Shown piece after piece: positions 62,403 through 64,000 of a stretch of DNA of 64,000 nucleotides. The first letter of the stretch is position 1. The number at the start of each line of letters is the position of its first letter. The DNA is from Watersipora subatra (taxonomy: Eukaryota > Bryozoa > Gymnolaemata > Cheilostomatida > Watersiporidae): the NCBI RefSeq assembly GCF_963576615.1, contig NC_088711.1, forward strand, positions 12,137,869-12,201,868, written 5' to 3'. Both the position numbers and the translations under genes were made by a program. The notes under the pieces were generated by a model. That model saw only the letters and a program-made list of their open reading frames with translations, did not search any database and was not told the DNA's origin.

Positions 62403-62580
62403 TGTGGTATGTTTATCAAACACTCAGTAAGCAACAGATCACTCTATTACGTTTATTCAAATCAAAAACGCAACTGAATAGTTCATGTACATAGTCTAAC
62501 ACAGAGTCATTGCATCAAGCATGACGTAATGTAAGCATTGCGATAGGCTGTACATTCTACATAGGCAATACATTCTACAT
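62403..62580 (-). repeat. 5' LTR
   Basis: Partner of 58592-58769. In the transcribed sense it precedes gag by about 30 bp, which leaves only a short leader where a primer-binding site would lie. I could not match that leader to a tRNA 3' end. Confidence 0.88.
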
Positions 62581-62961
62581 AACAGAGCTATCTAAAACTC
62601 ATCAATAATATGTTTCATTTATATTTACCTGTGTGGGTGTTTGTGACATGAAATGCAACCCTCGAAAGCAAAGCATTTGGTGCATTGGTCGTAGCTTTTG
62701 ACACTAGCAAGAGTTGAGTAGTCAGACGGCTATCGTTATATATGTTTGTCCAAGGCTTTGTATTAATAGTAAAAGCTGCTCTAGATAAAAACCTGTTTGA
62801 AGCCATTTCCACAATTGTCCAAATGAGAATCACACTTTCTTGCTTAGTTTCTTAATATATAGTTAAGGGTACGTTAGCCTTAAATAATGTAACTTTTTGC
62901 TAATCTTCTTATACGAATTTAGAACGCAACTAAATATCTCTTCTGTCCTTGACATAAAATT

Positions 62962-63480
62962 GCGTTTAAATAGCCCCGCTCAGGGCCGTATAGCTTCGTA
63001 CTGAGTCCTGCGACCCAGCGTCGTATAGGGGTCCCGATACGACACTCCTGCGACCAACGGAAGCGCGTATGGGAGCTCCCTTGTTTCCAAACAAACAGGC
63101 CGCGCCCACTATTTTTATATAAGTTATAATGGAGAGGTTGCAACATTAACCAACAAAATTCACTCCCATGGACAGTTACTACGAAATTTATTGTTGTATT
63201 ATTCACCATTTGAACACAACTCCATACAAGAAGCTACCAATAGTTTTTGATCTAAAAAAATATAACCCTTTTAAGGCTCAAATTAAAACATGTCTTACCT
63301 AAATTGGCATATACCGGTAGCTCAAGTTTTTATTGGTTTTGTATCTGCAACCAGTTTCTGGTTTGGGTGTCTAGAAAAATTACGTTTTAATGTTTGTGTA
63401 AAAATCATGGATGCCACTACTAAACAGATATGACATAGTGGCTGGCAGAAACATTCATTTGAATACTGTTTGTAGATACC
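62962..63480. repeat. first copy of a dispersed repeat
   Basis: It runs from TTGCGTTTAAATAGCCCCGC through AAACAAACAGGCCGCGCCCA to ATATAAGTTATAATGG, then about 290 bp unique to this copy. It ends with GATATGACATAGTGGCTGGC ... CTGTTTGTAGATACC. Confidence 0.75.
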
Positions 63481-63809
63481 GCTTTTTCATCTCTCCGTCT
63501 TACAAGTGCGCCAAGGTATGATCAGTTGAAAATCAATGAAGCAAACATATATGCAAAATATATTGTATACGGTATCGCAATACATATGTAAAACCAGGCT
63601 CAGGTAAGCAATTACTGATATTAAGATCATCTGCAAGTGATTAGATAAAAATATAGTTCATGTAGCAGTAACAAACAACAAAAACAAAACAATAGTGAAG
63701 TACATTTTGGAATTCTGTTAAAAAGGTTAACACTGCATTCGCAACACTGGTTTCAGGTGTGCAGTTGGATACTACTAATATTTTGACAATGTATTGAGGT
63801 GAAAAATAT

Positions 63810-64000
63810 TGCGTTTAAATAGCCCCGCTCAGGTGCAGTATAGCTTCACAGAGTCTTGCGACCAACGAAAGCGCATATGGGAGCTCCCTCGTTTCCAAAC
63901 AAACAGGCCACGCCTACTATTTTTATATAAGTTACAGATATGACATAGCGACTGGCAGCAATATTCATTTGAAGACTGTTTGTAGATACCTTTCCTTCAA
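63810..64000. repeat. second, shorter copy of the same repeat, cut by the window edge
   Basis: The same start and the same GATATGACATAG...CTGTTTGTAGATACC end, but the two are joined directly at about 63931. This copy also lacks about 35 bp found at 63004-63047 in the first copy. Confidence 0.75.

Larger units (their letters stand above)
58592..62580 (-). mobile_element. LTR retrotransposon, gypsy-like order, inactive
   Basis: This is a 3989-bp element read on the minus strand: 5' LTR at 62403-62580, gag, protease, reverse transcriptase, RNase H, integrase, then a purine tract (AAGAGGGG at about 58770-58777) directly before the 3' LTR at 58592-58769. The LTRs are about 178 bp and similar. AACA flanks both sides (58588-58591, 62581-62584), a candidate 4-bp target duplication. 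RT before integrase excludes copia. Gypsy is preferred over BEL by the NGIIEKHHRTIKR-type integrase block, but this is a family judgement. Stops, frameshifts and a gag deletion make it nonfunctional. Confidence 0.88.
62585..64000. other. gene-free right end with a duplicated repeat block
   Basis: No coding region is recognised. Two copies of a block starting TTGCGTTTAAATAGCCCCGC are present (62962 and 63810), described separately. The rest is AT-rich without visible features. Confidence 0.5.

Overview
This window is AT-rich animal nuclear DNA. Five protein-coding genes are broken by GT-AG introns, and the introns are filled with minisatellites, small DNA transposons and SINE-like repeats. The gene set (an SLC46 transporter, HSPA14, MANF, HSCB, and a geranylgeranyl-reductase-like flavoprotein that is unusual for an animal) fits an invertebrate, possibly a lophotrochozoan. 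I cannot name the species. No prokaryotic operons, rRNA or CRISPR arrays were seen. I chained exons by hand, and every junction was checked for GT-AG and codon phase. In all five genes the coding length of the chain closes in frame.

Layout: (1) 1023-14194 (+), geranylgeranyl-reductase-family FAD protein, ten exons, first exon not found. (2) 14696-22424 (-), SLC46/PCFT-like major facilitator transporter, five exons, tail to tail with gene 1. (3) 23.9-25.6 kb (-), decayed LINE. (4) 26006-44945 (-), complete 14-exon HSPA14-type Hsp70 of 506 residues. (5) 44946-49858, intergenic, rich in MITEs. (6) 49859-54540 (+), complete four-exon MANF with a KDEL-like end. (7) 54695-57836 (-), HSCB iron-sulfur co-chaperone, tail to tail with MANF and nearly complete. 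(8) 58592-62580 (-), an LTR retrotransposon with two 177-178 bp LTRs but broken coding frames. (9) 62581-64000, no gene but a duplicated repeat block.

HSPA14 and MANF (ER or ribosome proteostasis) and HSCB (mitochondrial Fe-S assembly) are all chaperone-related housekeeping genes, but nothing shows that they form a functional cluster. The most striking structure is mobile-element architecture: a Russian-doll nest in intron 5 of gene 1 (hAT-like > Tigger-like > foldback and a 49-bp TIR-only element), several elements with exact 8-bp or TA target duplications, and a 22-bp minisatellite of about 35 copies that grew inside one MITE copy while its sister copy, 10 kb away, keeps one ancestral unit.
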